A DNA stretch of 53,339 bases from Acidimicrobiales bacterium. Lineage in GTDB: Bacteria; Actinomycetota; Acidimicrobiia; Acidimicrobiales; Palsa-688. The DNA lies in NCBI GenBank assembly GCA_036378675.1, contig DASUWA010000026.1, positions 1-53,339 on the forward strand. The letters run 5' to 3'. Position 1 is the stretch's first letter; each line of letters starts with the position of its first letter. Below the pieces are notes generated by a model. That model saw only the letters and a program-made list of their open reading frames with translations, was not told the DNA's origin and searched no databases. The position numbers were made by a program, and so were the translations under genes. This document shows, in pieces, positions 1-8,673 of the stretch.

Positions 1-380
1 AGTTGAAGATCCCACCATCGGACGCCACCAGCCAGTAGCCACGGCCGTCGGGCGTGGCAGCCATGCCCACCACCGGGCTGTTGAGGTGCGACCCACCATG
101 CGATCCGAAGAACCCGGCATCTCCGTAGTTGAAGATCCCACCATCGGACGCCACCAGCCAGTAGCCACGGCCGTCGGGCGTGGCAGCCATGCCCACCACC
201 GGGCTGTTGAGGTGCGACCCGCCGTGCGATCCGAAGTATCCCGCTCCAGGGCCGAAGTTGAACACCCCGCCGTCGGCCCCAACGATCCAGTACCCGTGAG
301 CCTGAACTAGTTGGTTCTGTGCGGATGCGCTTCCCACGAAGTTGGTGTCACCGGAGTAGGTCGCAGAGATCGAGTGGTTA
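1..380 (-). repeat. Coding tandem repeat, 126-129 bp period
   Basis: The stretch beginning at base 1 recurs almost exactly at base 127 (period 126 bp, 42 codons), and a diverged copy begins at 256 (129 bp later). The repeats are in frame within the secreted protein and continue past the left edge. The near identity of the first two copies suggests recent duplication or gene conversion. Confidence 0.8.
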
Positions 381-2374
381 CCGACTGACAAGTTGCCGAC
401 GGAGCAGGTCGCGGTGCCGTCGGCCCCAAGAGGTTGTGCGGCACAACCGGCGATCGGCGCCTGGTTGTCGGCAAAGGCGACGCTCCCTGTCGGACTTGTC
501 GGCACCGGCGAGTTCGGCGTGACCGTGGCAGTGAAGGTCTGCCCCGCCGCCGCTGCCGAAACCGTCGAAGTCAAGCTGGTCGTGGTCGGTGCCTGGTCGA
601 CAGTCTGGGACGCTCCGGCAGCTGAAGTGGACTGGCTGTAGCTGCCGTCCCCCGAATAAGTGGCCGTGATCGTGTGCTTGCCGGCCCCCAGGGCATTGGT
701 GGCGCAGCTCGCAGTGGCGTTCTTTCCGCTCGGAGACACCGGCACGTTCGAGCAAATCGCTGTGCCGCCGTCAGCGAACGTGACCGTCCCGGTAGGCGCT
801 GATCCGCTCGACGGGGTGACTGTGGCGGTGAAGCTCACCGACTGCCCGTAGGTGGAGGGGCTCGGCCCGTTACCCGCGATCGTCGTGGTGCTTGGAATGG
901 TGTTCACGTTCTCCGAGAGGGCGCCCGACGGCGAGGACGGCGCGTAGTTGCTGTCTCCGTTGTAAATGGCCGTGATCGAGTGCATGCCTTTGGATCCGTA
1001 GGTGACGGTACAGGTGGCGGTCGTTCCCGCTGGGCCCGTGGAGACCGTGCGGGCGTTTGCTCCCGAACATGACGGGATGGCAGACCCGTTGTCCGAGAAG
1101 CTCATCGTGCCAGACGGGTTGGCCGTGCCAGCCGAAGGCGTTACGGCAGCCGAATAGGTCACGGGCTGGCCGACTGCTCCGGGATTCGAGTTGGACGTAG
1201 GAGTGGACACGGTTGTCGAGGCGGGATGAACCACATATCCGTTGGTGTTGGACGAACCCGAAGAGGTGGAGTAGTTGCCGTCTCCGCTGTAAGTGGCAGT
1301 GACCGTCTCGCCGGCAACGCCCGCGGTACCCGGAAGGTCCTTGGTGTTGCAAGTCGCCGTGAAGGGCGGCGCAGGCGGGGTTCCTATTCCGGTCAAGGTC
1401 GGGGCGTTGGCCCCGGAGCAGTCAGGCAGGTTCGAGCCCCCTGCCGCAAAGCCCACCGTGCCGGTTGGGCCGGAAACTCCAGCGTTGGTCGGAGTGACCG
1501 TCGCGGTGATGGTGACCTGCTGGGTGTAGTTGGAGGTGCTGGCCGGCGGGGAGACCGACGTGGTTGTGCCGGCCTTATTCACCGTCTGCGCAACACCAGG
1601 GGACAGTGACGAGGCGTAGTTGCCGTCACTGTTGTAGAAGGCAGTTACCGAGTCGGTCGCCCTGGGCAGGTCATGGGTCGTGCAGGTCGACGTGTAGGGG
1701 CTGCTGTGAGCAACCGGAACATTTACGCAGTCCGCCAGATGATTTCCGTTCGCGTTGAAGTTCGCCGAGCCGCCGAGCGGGAGCACGTTGGTAGACGGTT
1801 GATAAGCGGCAGGTGGCTGGGGGGTGATGGTCGCGGTGAAAGCCGCCGCCTGCCCATAATTGGTCGCGCTTGCCGGTGAGCTAGTAATGGCGATGGTCGT
1901 CGGCTGTGGGTTGACCTGCTGTGCGACGCTGCCATTGCCCCCGGCGTAAGTTGGGTCGCCAGAATAGGTGGCAGATACAGTGTCGGGCCCAGCTAGGAGC
2001 GCTGTATCAGGGATGCATGACGCTGTTCCGGTGTTGAGATTGACGGAGCCGGCGCCTCCGCAGGTCACCTGAAATACCGTGCTGCCGTTGTACCCATTGG
2101 TGTAGCTGAACGTCACGGTCCCGGTAGGGGTGGCGCCGGAACCAGTCACGCTCACCGTGAAGGTGATCTGGTCGCCGTAGACGGGCGGATTATTCGGGTC
2201 ACTTTTGCTCGAAGTGATATTGACCGTGCTCGGGGTCGTACCGACTGCTGCTGACGCCGGCGTAACCGGCAGCATCGCCGCGAACCCGCCTCCTGCACCG
2301 GCAATGAGGCCGACCGCTACCAAAACTCGAGTCGCTAAGCGACGCGAGCGAGAAAGACCGCCCATCTTGAGCAT
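1..2374 (-). CDS. Secreted Ig-like repeat protein with C-terminal 42-residue repeats (3' end beyond window)
   Basis: One uninterrupted minus-strand frame runs from an ATG at 2374 off the left edge, so about 791 residues are visible and the C-terminus is missing. The N-terminus is a Sec signal peptide: basic start, hydrophobic core, and an Ala-Ser-Ala cleavage region near residue 42. Next come about six Ig-like domains of the Big_3_5 type, each ending in a variant of ATYSGDGNY. The frame then enters repeats of about 42 residues with the pattern GYWLVASDGGIFNYGDAGFFGS. A GGAAGG stands about 10 bases before the ATG; a second in-frame ATG lies at 2365. I infer a cell-surface or adhesive role from the architecture; no catalytic domain is visible in the part shown. 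The same repeat occurs in the amidase at 6151-7731. Confidence 0.8.
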   Translation of the reverse strand, partial: MLKMGGLSRSRRLATRVLVAVGLIAGAGGGFAAMLPVTPASAAVGTTPSTVNITSSKSDPNNPPVYGDQITFTVSVTGSGATPTGTVTFSYTNGYNGSTVFQVTCGGAGSVNLNTGTASCIPDTALLAGPDTVSATYSGDPTYAGGNGSVAQQVNPQPTTIAITSSPASATNYGQAAAFTATITPQPPAAYQPSTNVLPLGGSANFNANGNHLADCVNVPVAHSSPYTSTCTTHDLPRATDSVTAFYNSDGNYASSLSPGVAQTVNKAGTTTSVSPPASTSNYTQQVTITATVTPTNAGVSGPTGTVGFAAGGSNLPDCSGANAPTLTGIGTPPAPPFTATCNTKDLPGTAGVAGETVTATYSGDGNYSTSSGSSNTNGYVVHPASTTVSTPTSNSNPGAVGQPVTYSAAVTPSAGTANPSGTMSFSDNGSAIPSCSGANARTVSTGPAGTTATCTVTYGSKGMHSITAIYNGDSNYAPSSPSGALSENVNTIPSTTTIAGNGPSPSTYGQSVSFTATVTPSSGSAPTGTVTFADGGTAICSNVPVSPSGKNATASCATNALGAGKHTITATYSGDGSYSQSTSAAGASQTVDQAPTTTSLTSTVSAAAAGQTFTATVTPNSPVPTSPTGSVAFADNQAPIAGCAAQPLGADGTATCSVGNLSVGNHSISATYSGDTNFVGSASAQNQLVQAHGYWIVGADGGVFNFGPGAGYFGSHGGSHLNSPVVGMAATPDGRGYWLVASDGGIFNYGDAGFFGSHGGSHLNSPVVGMAATPDGRGYWLVASDGGIFN

Positions 2375-2571
2375 GCCCCCTAACCCTTCCTGTATGTATT
2401 TATTTCGTGATGCTGGGTTAAGAGAGGCCGGGTTAGATATTGATACACACCGTTTCCAAAAAGATCTGGGGTCGTTTTGGCTGGCACCGGTTCCCGATCG
2501 GTCGGCTGACCAAGCCTGCTGGGCGCCCACTCCCAGCGCATTCAGCGACGATCCTTGGCTAACGTCCCCTC
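2375..2571. promoter_or_regulatory. Divergent intergenic region between the Ig-repeat protein and the MFS gene
   Basis: This 197-base gap is AT-richer than its surroundings, especially 2385-2470, and should hold promoters for both divergent genes. On the minus strand a TTGGAA followed about 14 bases later by TATCTA could be a promoter for the Ig-repeat gene. GGGTTA occurs twice (about 2414 and 2431) and its complement near the start codon. I see no recognisable riboswitch. Confidence 0.3.
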
Positions 2572-3777
2572 GTGGCGCTGGGGATGAAAGACGGCGGGAG
2601 CCGGTGGGGCCCGGTCATCGGCCTCGCGCTGGTCGCATCGGCCAACCAGATGCTCTGGCTCAACTTCACCCCTATCACGACCGGGACGGCGACCTCCTTG
2701 GGGGTGTCGAAGTCGGCCATCGGGTGGCTGTCAGAGATCTTTCCGTTGCTGTACGTCTTGTTCGCCATACCGGTCGGCAGGGCGCTGGATAGGTGGTTCC
2801 GACCGGCCCTGCTGGCCGGGGGAGGAGTGACCGCGATCGGCGCTCTGGTTCGCACGGTGGACCACCGTTACGCCGTCATCTTGGCGGGCCAGATGCTCAT
2901 CGCCCTGGGTCAGCCCGCCATCCTGAATGCGATAACCGGGACGGCTTCGAGGTATCTCGCCACCGATGACCGTCCACTCGGAATCGCAGTCGGATCCGCC
3001 GGGACGTTCGTCGGTTTCGTCGCAGCGTTCCTGCTGGGCCTCGGTTTTGGAGCCTCGGGGCTCGGCCGGATCCTGAATATCAGCGCCGCCTACTCGGTCG
3101 TCGCGTTCGTCGTGCTCGGGGTCACGCTCTACGGTCCGGTTCGGGAGATCGCGCCGCGGAGCGACCTCGAAGTGTCCTCACGGGCGTTGCGAGAACTGTG
3201 GGACGACAAGGTCCTGAGAACGCTCGCGGGGCTGGTGTTCGTCGGATTCGGGGCGTTCATCGCCTTCTCCACCTGGGCGGAGACCCTGTTGAAGCCGGCC
3301 GGAGTTTCGTCGAGGACAACGGACACGCTTCTTACGATCATGGTCGTCGCAGGGGTCGCCGGTTGTGCTGTCATACCTCCGCTGGTTGCAACCAAGGGAC
3401 TTCAAGCCGCCGTTTTGCTCGCATCCGCCGGGACCGCAGTCTTCTCGTGCCTTCTTCTCGCGATAACCCCAGGAGTGGCGGCGGGCGCAGTGGCGCTGCC
3501 CTTGCTGGGTCTTCTTCTGCTTCCGGACCTGCCCATAATCCTCGAGCTCGCGGAGCGCCGGGCAGGCCCCTCGGCCGGGGCGGTCACGGCAATCCTCTGG
3601 ATGGCAGGAAACGCAGGCGGCATCGTCGTCGCCCTGGTCGTTCAGGGCCTGCAGAGTCAACCTGCGTGGGCGTTCGTGGCGATTGCTGCGACCGGTGCTC
3701 TCGCGATCCCGTTGGCCATGGCGCTCGGGAGGCAGCTTCGCGGCGAATCACGGGCCGTCCCCAGACCCGTTAGTTGA
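2572..3777 (+). CDS. Major facilitator superfamily transporter
   Basis: A 401-residue integral membrane protein with about 11-12 hydrophobic segments and the MFS layout. The loop after the second helix carries a VGRALDRWFRP basic/acidic motif typical of MFS loop 2-3, and there is a central cytoplasmic linker around residues 185-215. The early segment NQMLWLNFTPI is reminiscent of the FLVCR-like branch, but the substrate cannot be told from sequence. The start used is a GTG at 2572; an in-frame ATG at 2584 with a close GGGG is an alternative. It is the only transporter in this envelope-related block and is followed by the sigma factor gene on the same strand. Confidence 0.8.
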   Translation: MALGMKDGGSRWGPVIGLALVASANQMLWLNFTPITTGTATSLGVSKSAIGWLSEIFPLLYVLFAIPVGRALDRWFRPALLAGGGVTAIGALVRTVDHRYAVILAGQMLIALGQPAILNAITGTASRYLATDDRPLGIAVGSAGTFVGFVAAFLLGLGFGASGLGRILNISAAYSVVAFVVLGVTLYGPVREIAPRSDLEVSSRALRELWDDKVLRTLAGLVFVGFGAFIAFSTWAETLLKPAGVSSRTTDTLLTIMVVAGVAGCAVIPPLVATKGLQAAVLLASAGTAVFSCLLLAITPGVAAGAVALPLLGLLLLPDLPIILELAERRAGPSAGAVTAILWMAGNAGGIVVALVVQGLQSQPAWAFVAIAATGALAIPLAMALGRQLRGESRAVPRPVS

Positions 3778-3868
3778 GCGGGGGCGGGAACCGGGGGCGG
3801 CCTACCCTGCGTCTAAATCGGTATATGCCTCGCGCTTCGCGCCGACACAAGTTCCCTTCATTAGCCTT

Positions 3869-4453
3869 TTGCCCATCGAAACGGGGGAGGAAAGAGTCGC
3901 CGACGACCCGGCGGTTGAGACTTCCCACACGGTCGCGGCCGCCCAAGGCGGTGATCGTTCCGCCCTGGAGTCGCTCCTGCGCGATCACTACGACAAGGTC
4001 TTCGCGGTGTGTCATCGGCTGGTCGGAAACGACGCTGACGCTGCCGACGCCGCACAGGAAGCAATGATCTCGGTGGTCCGAGGACTGGATCGCTTCGATG
4101 GCCGCTCGAGCTTCTCGACCTGGGCCTACAGGATCGCTTACAACGCATCCGTCGATCTCTTGCGCCGGCGCTCCCGCCGGGCCGCATCCTCCATCGATGA
4201 ACCCGGGCAGCCGTTCGACCATCCAACGATGGATTCGGTCGGTTCGGTAGACGACAAGCTGGATATCAGCCTGGCGCTTCAGGGTCTCCCCGTTGACTTT
4301 CGCGGTCCGGTCGTCCTGCGTGACCTGTGCGGGCTCGACTACGCCGAGATCGGCGAGGTGCTGAAGCTTCCCCCGGGAACCGTACGGTCAAGGATCGCCC
4401 GGGGTCGGGGAATGCTCGCGGATTCGATCAAGCCGGCGAGGAGCGAGAAGTGA
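3869..4453 (+). CDS. ECF-type RNA polymerase sigma factor
   Basis: The protein (194 residues with this start) has a sigma region 2 (from RDHYDKVFAV through the FSTWAYRIAYNASVDLLRRR core-binding and -10 recognition segment) and a region 4 helix-turn-helix (LDYAEIGEVLKLPPGTVRSRI) for -35 recognition. It would redirect RNA polymerase under control of the anti-sigma factor encoded next, whose GTG start overlaps this stop by four bases. The start is uncertain: the frame is open upstream to a TTG at 3683 inside the MFS gene. Between the strong GGGGGAGGAAAG near 3883 and the conserved domain there is no ATG, GTG or TTG. I chose the TTG at 3869 as the last ordinary start before region 2. Confidence 0.82.
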   Translation: MPIETGEERVADDPAVETSHTVAAAQGGDRSALESLLRDHYDKVFAVCHRLVGNDADAADAAQEAMISVVRGLDRFDGRSSFSTWAYRIAYNASVDLLRRRSRRAASSIDEPGQPFDHPTMDSVGSVDDKLDISLALQGLPVDFRGPVVLRDLCGLDYAEIGEVLKLPPGTVRSRIARGRGMLADSIKPARSEK

Positions 4454-5277
4454 GCCGCCAGGCCGACCACCTGGACGACGAGCGTCTCTCCGATCTGATC
4501 GACGGAGCCGGCTCCGACACCGACCGGGCTCACGTCGCCCACTGCGACAGCTGCAGGGCCCGGTGGGACGCTTGGAAGGAAGTCAGCCGAGCTGTATCGA
4601 CAAGGCCACAAGCCTCAGCTGAACAGCGGGAAGCCGCCATTCAGGCGGCTCTGTCGGGGGCCGAAACTCACGGTACCGAGAGGACTGGGGCGTCGGTAGT
4701 CGACCTCGCCCTGCGGCGAAAGCGGCACCGCGTTCGTGTTATCAGCCGAGCCGCAGCCGCCGCTGCGGCAGTGGCACTGATCTCGGGGGTTTCCGCCGCG
4801 TTGGTCTCCGGAGGCGGAGGAAACACGAGCCAACATGCCAGCACGGCAGCGCCGGCGTCCAGACTCCCTCCCGCCCGATCCGGTGGTCCGGCCGCCTCGC
4901 CCCTCGGGTTAGCACCGCCGGCCGCGACAGCACCTCTCATTGCTCTCGGCTCCGTCAACAGCGCGGCCCAGCTGGTGAACGCCCTCAAGGCCACAACTGG
5001 TTCTGCGACGTCTGGCAGCGCCGCCGGCGGCGGCGTCGCTGCTGGTGGCAGCGCCGCTGGATCCTCGTCCCCCGCCCCAGCCTCCGCGGTCAGCCCGACC
5101 CCCGGTGAGACAGCATGCACACCTCCGCCGAGCCTTGACGGAACTTTCGACGAGGAAGCGACTCTGGTCTGGAAGGGAACGCCGGCCGTTGCCTTCGTCT
5201 TCTTGAGTCCGAACGGACATCGTGCAGTAGTGGAATCCGACTCACGCTGCAAGGTGCTCGCGACAGTCCCCTACTGA
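4450..5277 (+). CDS. Zinc-type (ZAS) anti-sigma factor with one membrane helix
   Basis: A 275-residue protein starting with GTG at 4450, overlapping the sigma gene stop in a GTGA junction and preceded by AGGAG. The N-terminal cytoplasmic part has the HxxxCxxC signature of zinc-associated anti-sigma domains (His28, Cys32, Cys35). A single hydrophobic helix follows around residues 97-120. The outer part is a low-complexity Ala/Gly/Ser/Pro-rich linker and a small C-terminal region with two further cysteines (ACTPPPS and SRCKVL). By family knowledge it would bind and silence the ECF sigma factor until an envelope or redox signal releases it. The outer domain is not one I recognise. Confidence 0.8.
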   Translation: MSRQADHLDDERLSDLIDGAGSDTDRAHVAHCDSCRARWDAWKEVSRAVSTRPQASAEQREAAIQAALSGAETHGTERTGASVVDLALRRKRHRVRVISRAAAAAAAVALISGVSAALVSGGGGNTSQHASTAAPASRLPPARSGGPAASPLGLAPPAATAPLIALGSVNSAAQLVNALKATTGSATSGSAAGGGVAAGGSAAGSSSPAPASAVSPTPGETACTPPPSLDGTFDEEATLVWKGTPAVAFVFLSPNGHRAVVESDSRCKVLATVPY

Positions 5278-5331
5278 ACTTCTGAAAATTTTCGGTAGCC
5301 CGGGAACTGCAGGACGCGGATATTCCGTCGA

Positions 5332-6135
5332 ATGGGCATGAACCAAACTCGAACCGTCACAGCTCTATTGGCGTTCGGTGCCGCGTGCCTGGGGATCACT
5401 GCGTGCGGCGGACCGACCCATAACTCAGGATCCGGCCGGCAACCCGCGACGCCTAACCAAGTGGTACTCGCTGCTACCCACGACTCGGCCGTCAGCTCGC
5501 CGGGGTCGGCCGGCACGATCACGACCGTCGGCACGGGGACCGTGACCGGCGCGCCCGACACCTTGACGATCGGTATCGGCGTCTCAACTACCGCACCCCA
5601 CGCCGCGAGCGCTCTTTCTCAGAACAACGACATCGCAGGCAAGGTACAACAAGCTCTTGCGCACGACGGCGTCGCCGCGAAAGACATCCAGACCACTGGC
5701 CTGTCGCTCGGACAGGCCTACCCGGAAAGCGACGGCTACCAGGCGTCCGACGAGGTCACCGCGACGATCCACGACATCAGCAAGGCGGGAACGATCATCG
5801 ACGACGCGCTCGCGCCTGCGGGAGACGCCGGGCGCTTGGAGATGGTGAACTTCTCGTTGTCGAGCAGCGATCCGTACATGGCGTCCGCACGGCAGTCGGC
5901 GGTGGCTTCCGCGAAGGTGGAGGCCGAGCAGCTCGCCGCGGCGGCGGGAGCCCACCTCGGCGCTCTGATCTCGATCACCGACCAGCAGTCACCTACCTAC
6001 CCGCAAACGTACGGGGTCGCACTCGGCACTGCATCGGGAGGGCGGCCAGGGGCGGCGATGCCGGCTGTTCCCCTGCAAGCCGGGTCGCAGCAGGTCACCG
6101 TGAGCGTCACGACTGTCTGGGCCATCGCTCCCTGA
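5332..6135 (+). CDS. SIMPL (DUF541) domain lipoprotein
   Basis: A 267-residue exported protein. The N-terminal hydrophobic segment ends in a lipobox, GITAC, so it should be lipid-anchored at the Cys about 25 residues in. The mature part begins with the typical SIMPL/DUF541 strand (GTGTVTGAPDTLTIGIGV), then the ASALSQNNDIAGKVQQAL helix, and ends with the strand QQVTVSVTTVWAI. SIMPL proteins are periplasmic or surface oligomers linked to oxidative-stress tolerance and membrane organisation, with no known enzymatic activity. ATG codons at 5332 and 5338 are both possible starts. It follows the sigma/anti-sigma pair and converges with the amidase gene 15 bases on, so it could belong to the sigma factor's regulon (inference). 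Confidence 0.8.
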   Translation: MGMNQTRTVTALLAFGAACLGITACGGPTHNSGSGRQPATPNQVVLAATHDSAVSSPGSAGTITTVGTGTVTGAPDTLTIGIGVSTTAPHAASALSQNNDIAGKVQQALAHDGVAAKDIQTTGLSLGQAYPESDGYQASDEVTATIHDISKAGTIIDDALAPAGDAGRLEMVNFSLSSSDPYMASARQSAVASAKVEAEQLAAAAGAHLGALISITDQQSPTYPQTYGVALGTASGGRPGAAMPAVPLQAGSQQVTVSVTTVWAIAP

Positions 6136-6150
6136 GGTCAGCGAGCCTGA

Positions 6151-7731
6151 CTAGGCGAAGCCAATCAAGAACCGGGAGAGACCTTCGGCCAGTGCGGCGG
6201 CGGCGCCCTGCCGCCAGTTGGGGCTCGCAACGTTGGCCGAGTCCGTCGGGTTGCTCATATTGGCGCACTCGATGAAGGCCTTCGGAACCGTGGTCAGGTT
6301 CAAGGCGGCAAGATCGTTACGGGGCTCGAGACCGCCGACACCGTAGTAGTCGCTGACCGGTTCGTTCCCGACCGCTTCGAACAGGTCACGCACTTCGCCG
6401 GCGAGGTGGGCTGACGCATTGGTGACGGCGTTGTTCGGCCCATCGGCGACGGGCTCGAGAATTGTGAAGCCGCGTCCAGAGACGGGGCCGCCGTCGGCGT
6501 GGATGTCCAACGAGGCGTCAGCCCGGGCCGCGTTGATGATCGCCGCGCGCTGGTTCACGCAGGGTCCGACGCCGTTGTTGTCGCTTCTTGTGAGAACCAC
6601 CGTGGCTCCAAGGGCGCGCAGAACCTGGGAGAGGCGAACCGCCACATCGAAGTTGAACGATGCCTCGGTATAGCCGGCACCGGTTTCGGTGCCCGCGGTG
6701 TCGCACGGTTCGTACTGACGCCCGTTCCACACCGGCTGATTGATGATCCCCGGGTTGGCGCCGTTCGCCCCGTTGTGACCGGGGTCCAACCCTACGATCT
6801 GGCCGACCAGAGAGAAGCCGGTCGCGGCAACCGGCGGAGTGCCCATGTCGGGGGCGTTACCGAAAGCGCTGAGCTGTCCATTGCCCAGAGCTATCCAGTA
6901 GCCGTTGTTATCGGGTCCGGCAACCATTCCGATCACTGGCGCCGGTACGCTCGTCGCTCCGTCCGACCCGAAATAGGCGGCGTCCCCGAAGGTGAAGATG
7001 CCACCATCGCGCGCGACCAGCCAATAGCCACGCCCGTCCGGGGTGGGAGCCATGCCGACTACCGGCTGGTTCAACCTCATCGACCCGGTCGAACCGAAGA
7101 ACCCTGCGTCGCCAAACGTGAACACGCCACCATCGCGCGCGACCAGCCAGTAGCCACCCCCGTCCGGGGTAGGAGCCATGCCGACCACCGGCTGGTTCAA
7201 CCTCATCGACCCGGTCGCACCGAAGAACCCTGCGTCGCCAAACGTGAACACGCCGCCGTCACGGGCTACGAACCAGTAGCCCTTCCCCGAAGGCGTGCTC
7301 GCGATTTGGAGTGCCTGACCGTTCAGGTGTGTGCCGCCCATCGAGCCGAAGTAGCCCGCGTCACCGAAGGTGAACACACCCCCGTCCCCACCGAGCAGCC
7401 AGTAGCCGGCGCCCGATGGGGTCCGCGCCATCCCGACCAACGGTGCCGCGAGTTGCAACGCGGACAAGTCTCCGAAGGACTGGGCGTCGCCCTCGGGGGT
7501 GACCGTTCCCGTGGTGCTGGCCACCCAGAAACCACCCCATGTCCTCGACGCGACAACCGCAACAGGTGCGGATCCGCCCGAATAAGCGGCGAGGGCGGTA
7601 GGCCAGGTCGGAGCCGTCGCCGGGCTGTGGTGCTCGCTCCGATCGACTGATAGAGCAAACAATGCGGTTCCACATAGGGAGATGACAGCCAACGACGCGA
7701 TCGACCTCGACCGTCGATCAAACATTGCCAT
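6151..7731 (-). CDS. N-acetylmuramoyl-L-alanine amidase (Amidase_3) with N-terminal 42-residue repeats
   Basis: A 526-residue exported protein. The ATG at 7731 is preceded by GGGGAGGG at good spacing, so it is preferred over the upstream frame. After a signal peptide come six or seven repeats of about 42 residues (pattern GYWLVARDGGVFTFGDAGFFGS), which I infer fold as a beta-propeller. The C-terminal 190 residues are an Amidase_3 domain: zinc ligands in VGLDPGHNG, the Glu of YTEASFNFD, and the His of LDIHADGG, with the catalytic Glu in AFIECANMSN. The enzyme cleaves the bond between MurNAc and L-Ala of peptidoglycan stem peptides. The repeat is shared with the protein at 1-2374. Confidence 0.87.
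   Translation of the reverse strand: MAMFDRRSRSIASLAVISLCGTALFALSVDRSEHHSPATAPTWPTALAAYSGGSAPVAVVASRTWGGFWVASTTGTVTPEGDAQSFGDLSALQLAAPLVGMARTPSGAGYWLLGGDGGVFTFGDAGYFGSMGGTHLNGQALQIASTPSGKGYWFVARDGGVFTFGDAGFFGATGSMRLNQPVVGMAPTPDGGGYWLVARDGGVFTFGDAGFFGSTGSMRLNQPVVGMAPTPDGRGYWLVARDGGIFTFGDAAYFGSDGATSVPAPVIGMVAGPDNNGYWIALGNGQLSAFGNAPDMGTPPVAATGFSLVGQIVGLDPGHNGANGANPGIINQPVWNGRQYEPCDTAGTETGAGYTEASFNFDVAVRLSQVLRALGATVVLTRSDNNGVGPCVNQRAAIINAARADASLDIHADGGPVSGRGFTILEPVADGPNNAVTNASAHLAGEVRDLFEAVGNEPVSDYYGVGGLEPRNDLAALNLTTVPKAFIECANMSNPTDSANVASPNWRQGAAAALAEGLSRFLIGFA
6866..7495 (-). repeat. In-frame 126-bp tandem repeats inside the amidase gene
   Basis: Equivalent positions fall at 6992, 7118, 7244 and 7370, an exact 126-bp period (42 codons). 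The units at 6992 and 7118 are nearly identical over most of their length, the outer ones more diverged. Each encodes one GYW...DGG...FGDA unit. Confidence 0.8.
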
Positions 7732-7836
7732 CCGACCCTCCCCTTCACACCCGAGGAGCAACAGCGACAAAGGCTACACACGTGCGGCGCGCGACGTTGG
7801 CTGGACCGATCGCTGCCGCGACTGGGAGGATGGAGC

Positions 7837-8673
7837 GTGGCGAGCAACGACGTCCTGAACGGGTTCACGATCGGCATCACCGCCGACCGCCGGTCCGAAG
7901 ACCAGGCGGTCCTGTTCCGTCGCCTCGGCGCGAACGTCATCCACGGCGCGACGATGCGCACGGTTCCGCTCGCCGACGAGCCCGCTCTCCGCCAGGTCTC
8001 CCTCGATTTGATCGCCGAACCTCCCGTCTACCTCATCGCGAACACGGGGCTCGGAATCCGGACCTGGTTCGCCGCCGCGCAGAAGTGGGGCATCGAGGAG
8101 CAACTTCTGCAATCCCTGGCCAGTGCCACGATCCTGGCCAGGGGACCCAAGGCGTCCGGGGCCCTGACGTCAGCCAAGCTAAAGGTTGACTGGCGGTCGC
8201 CCACCGAACAGCTCTCCGAAGTCGCTGCGTACCTGACCGAACGGGGCGTTGCCGGACGGCGGGTGGCGTTTCAGCCGCACGGCGATGACCGGGACCCGAT
8301 CACGGCGACGCTCGAAGCGGCGGGAGCCAAGGTGGTGATAGTCCCCGTGTACCGCTGGAAGCTCCCAACAGAATCAGAGGCTGGACCCGCCCGCCAGCTG
8401 ATCGAGCTGTGCTGCGAAGGCAAGGTCGATGCCGTCACCTTCACAGCCGGACCGCAAGTGCGGCAGATGATGGAACTGGCCGAGGCAGACGGAAAGGGGC
8501 CAGACCTATTGGAGGCGTTCAACCGACGCGTTCCCATTGCGGCCTGCATCGGACCGGTCTGCGCCGGAGTCGCCCAGGAGGAAGGAATCGAGGAGCCCAT
8601 ATATCCCGAAAGCTGGCGACTCGGATCGTTGGTAAAGCTGGTGACGGCAACGCTCACCGAGCGGGCTAACTGA
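7837..8673 (+). CDS. hemD: Uroporphyrinogen-III synthase family protein
   Basis: A 278-residue protein of the HemD fold (two Rossmann-like lobes): GFTIGITADRR begins lobe one, and the lobes are joined around GRRVAFQPHGDD. The late VDAVTFTAGPQVRQMME and IGPVCAGVAQEEG segments match the conserved C-terminal half. The family cyclises hydroxymethylbilane to uroporphyrinogen III for tetrapyrrole synthesis. The GTG start at 7837 has GGGAGGA just upstream. No other heme genes are in view, and overall conservation in this family is weak, so a HemD-like regulatory protein is an alternative. It converges with the cyclase gene, overlapping it by eight bases. Confidence 0.72.
   Translation: MASNDVLNGFTIGITADRRSEDQAVLFRRLGANVIHGATMRTVPLADEPALRQVSLDLIAEPPVYLIANTGLGIRTWFAAAQKWGIEEQLLQSLASATILARGPKASGALTSAKLKVDWRSPTEQLSEVAAYLTERGVAGRRVAFQPHGDDRDPITATLEAAGAKVVIVPVYRWKLPTESEAGPARQLIELCCEGKVDAVTFTAGPQVRQMMELAEADGKGPDLLEAFNRRVPIAACIGPVCAGVAQEEGIEEPIYPESWRLGSLVKLVTATLTERAN

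Noticed and set aside
1-380. CRISPR-like or satellite repeat array
   Set aside because: The 126-bp units are adjacent, have no spacers and keep one reading frame; they are protein repeats.
870-1352. Open minus-strand frame inside the Ig-repeat gene
   Set aside because: It lies out of frame with the long, domain-bearing frame that runs from 2374 to the left edge; its openness comes from the GC-rich repeats.
2375-2571. Structured RNA leader for the Ig-repeat gene
   Set aside because: The G-rich words in the gap do not assemble into a riboswitch pattern I can support by eye.
2205-2792. Plus-strand frame spanning the Ig-protein start and the MFS start
   Set aside because: It is antisense to a clear signal peptide and overlaps the MFS gene in another frame, with no recognisable domain.
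6499-7650. 383-codon plus-strand frame opposite the amidase
   Set aside because: It is a mirror of the repeat-rich amidase frame, which has a signal peptide, catalytic motifs and a good ribosome binding site.
7732-7836. c-di-AMP or c-di-GMP riboswitch before the amidase
   Set aside because: The gap is only 105 bases, shared by divergent starts, and lacks the conserved riboswitch segments.
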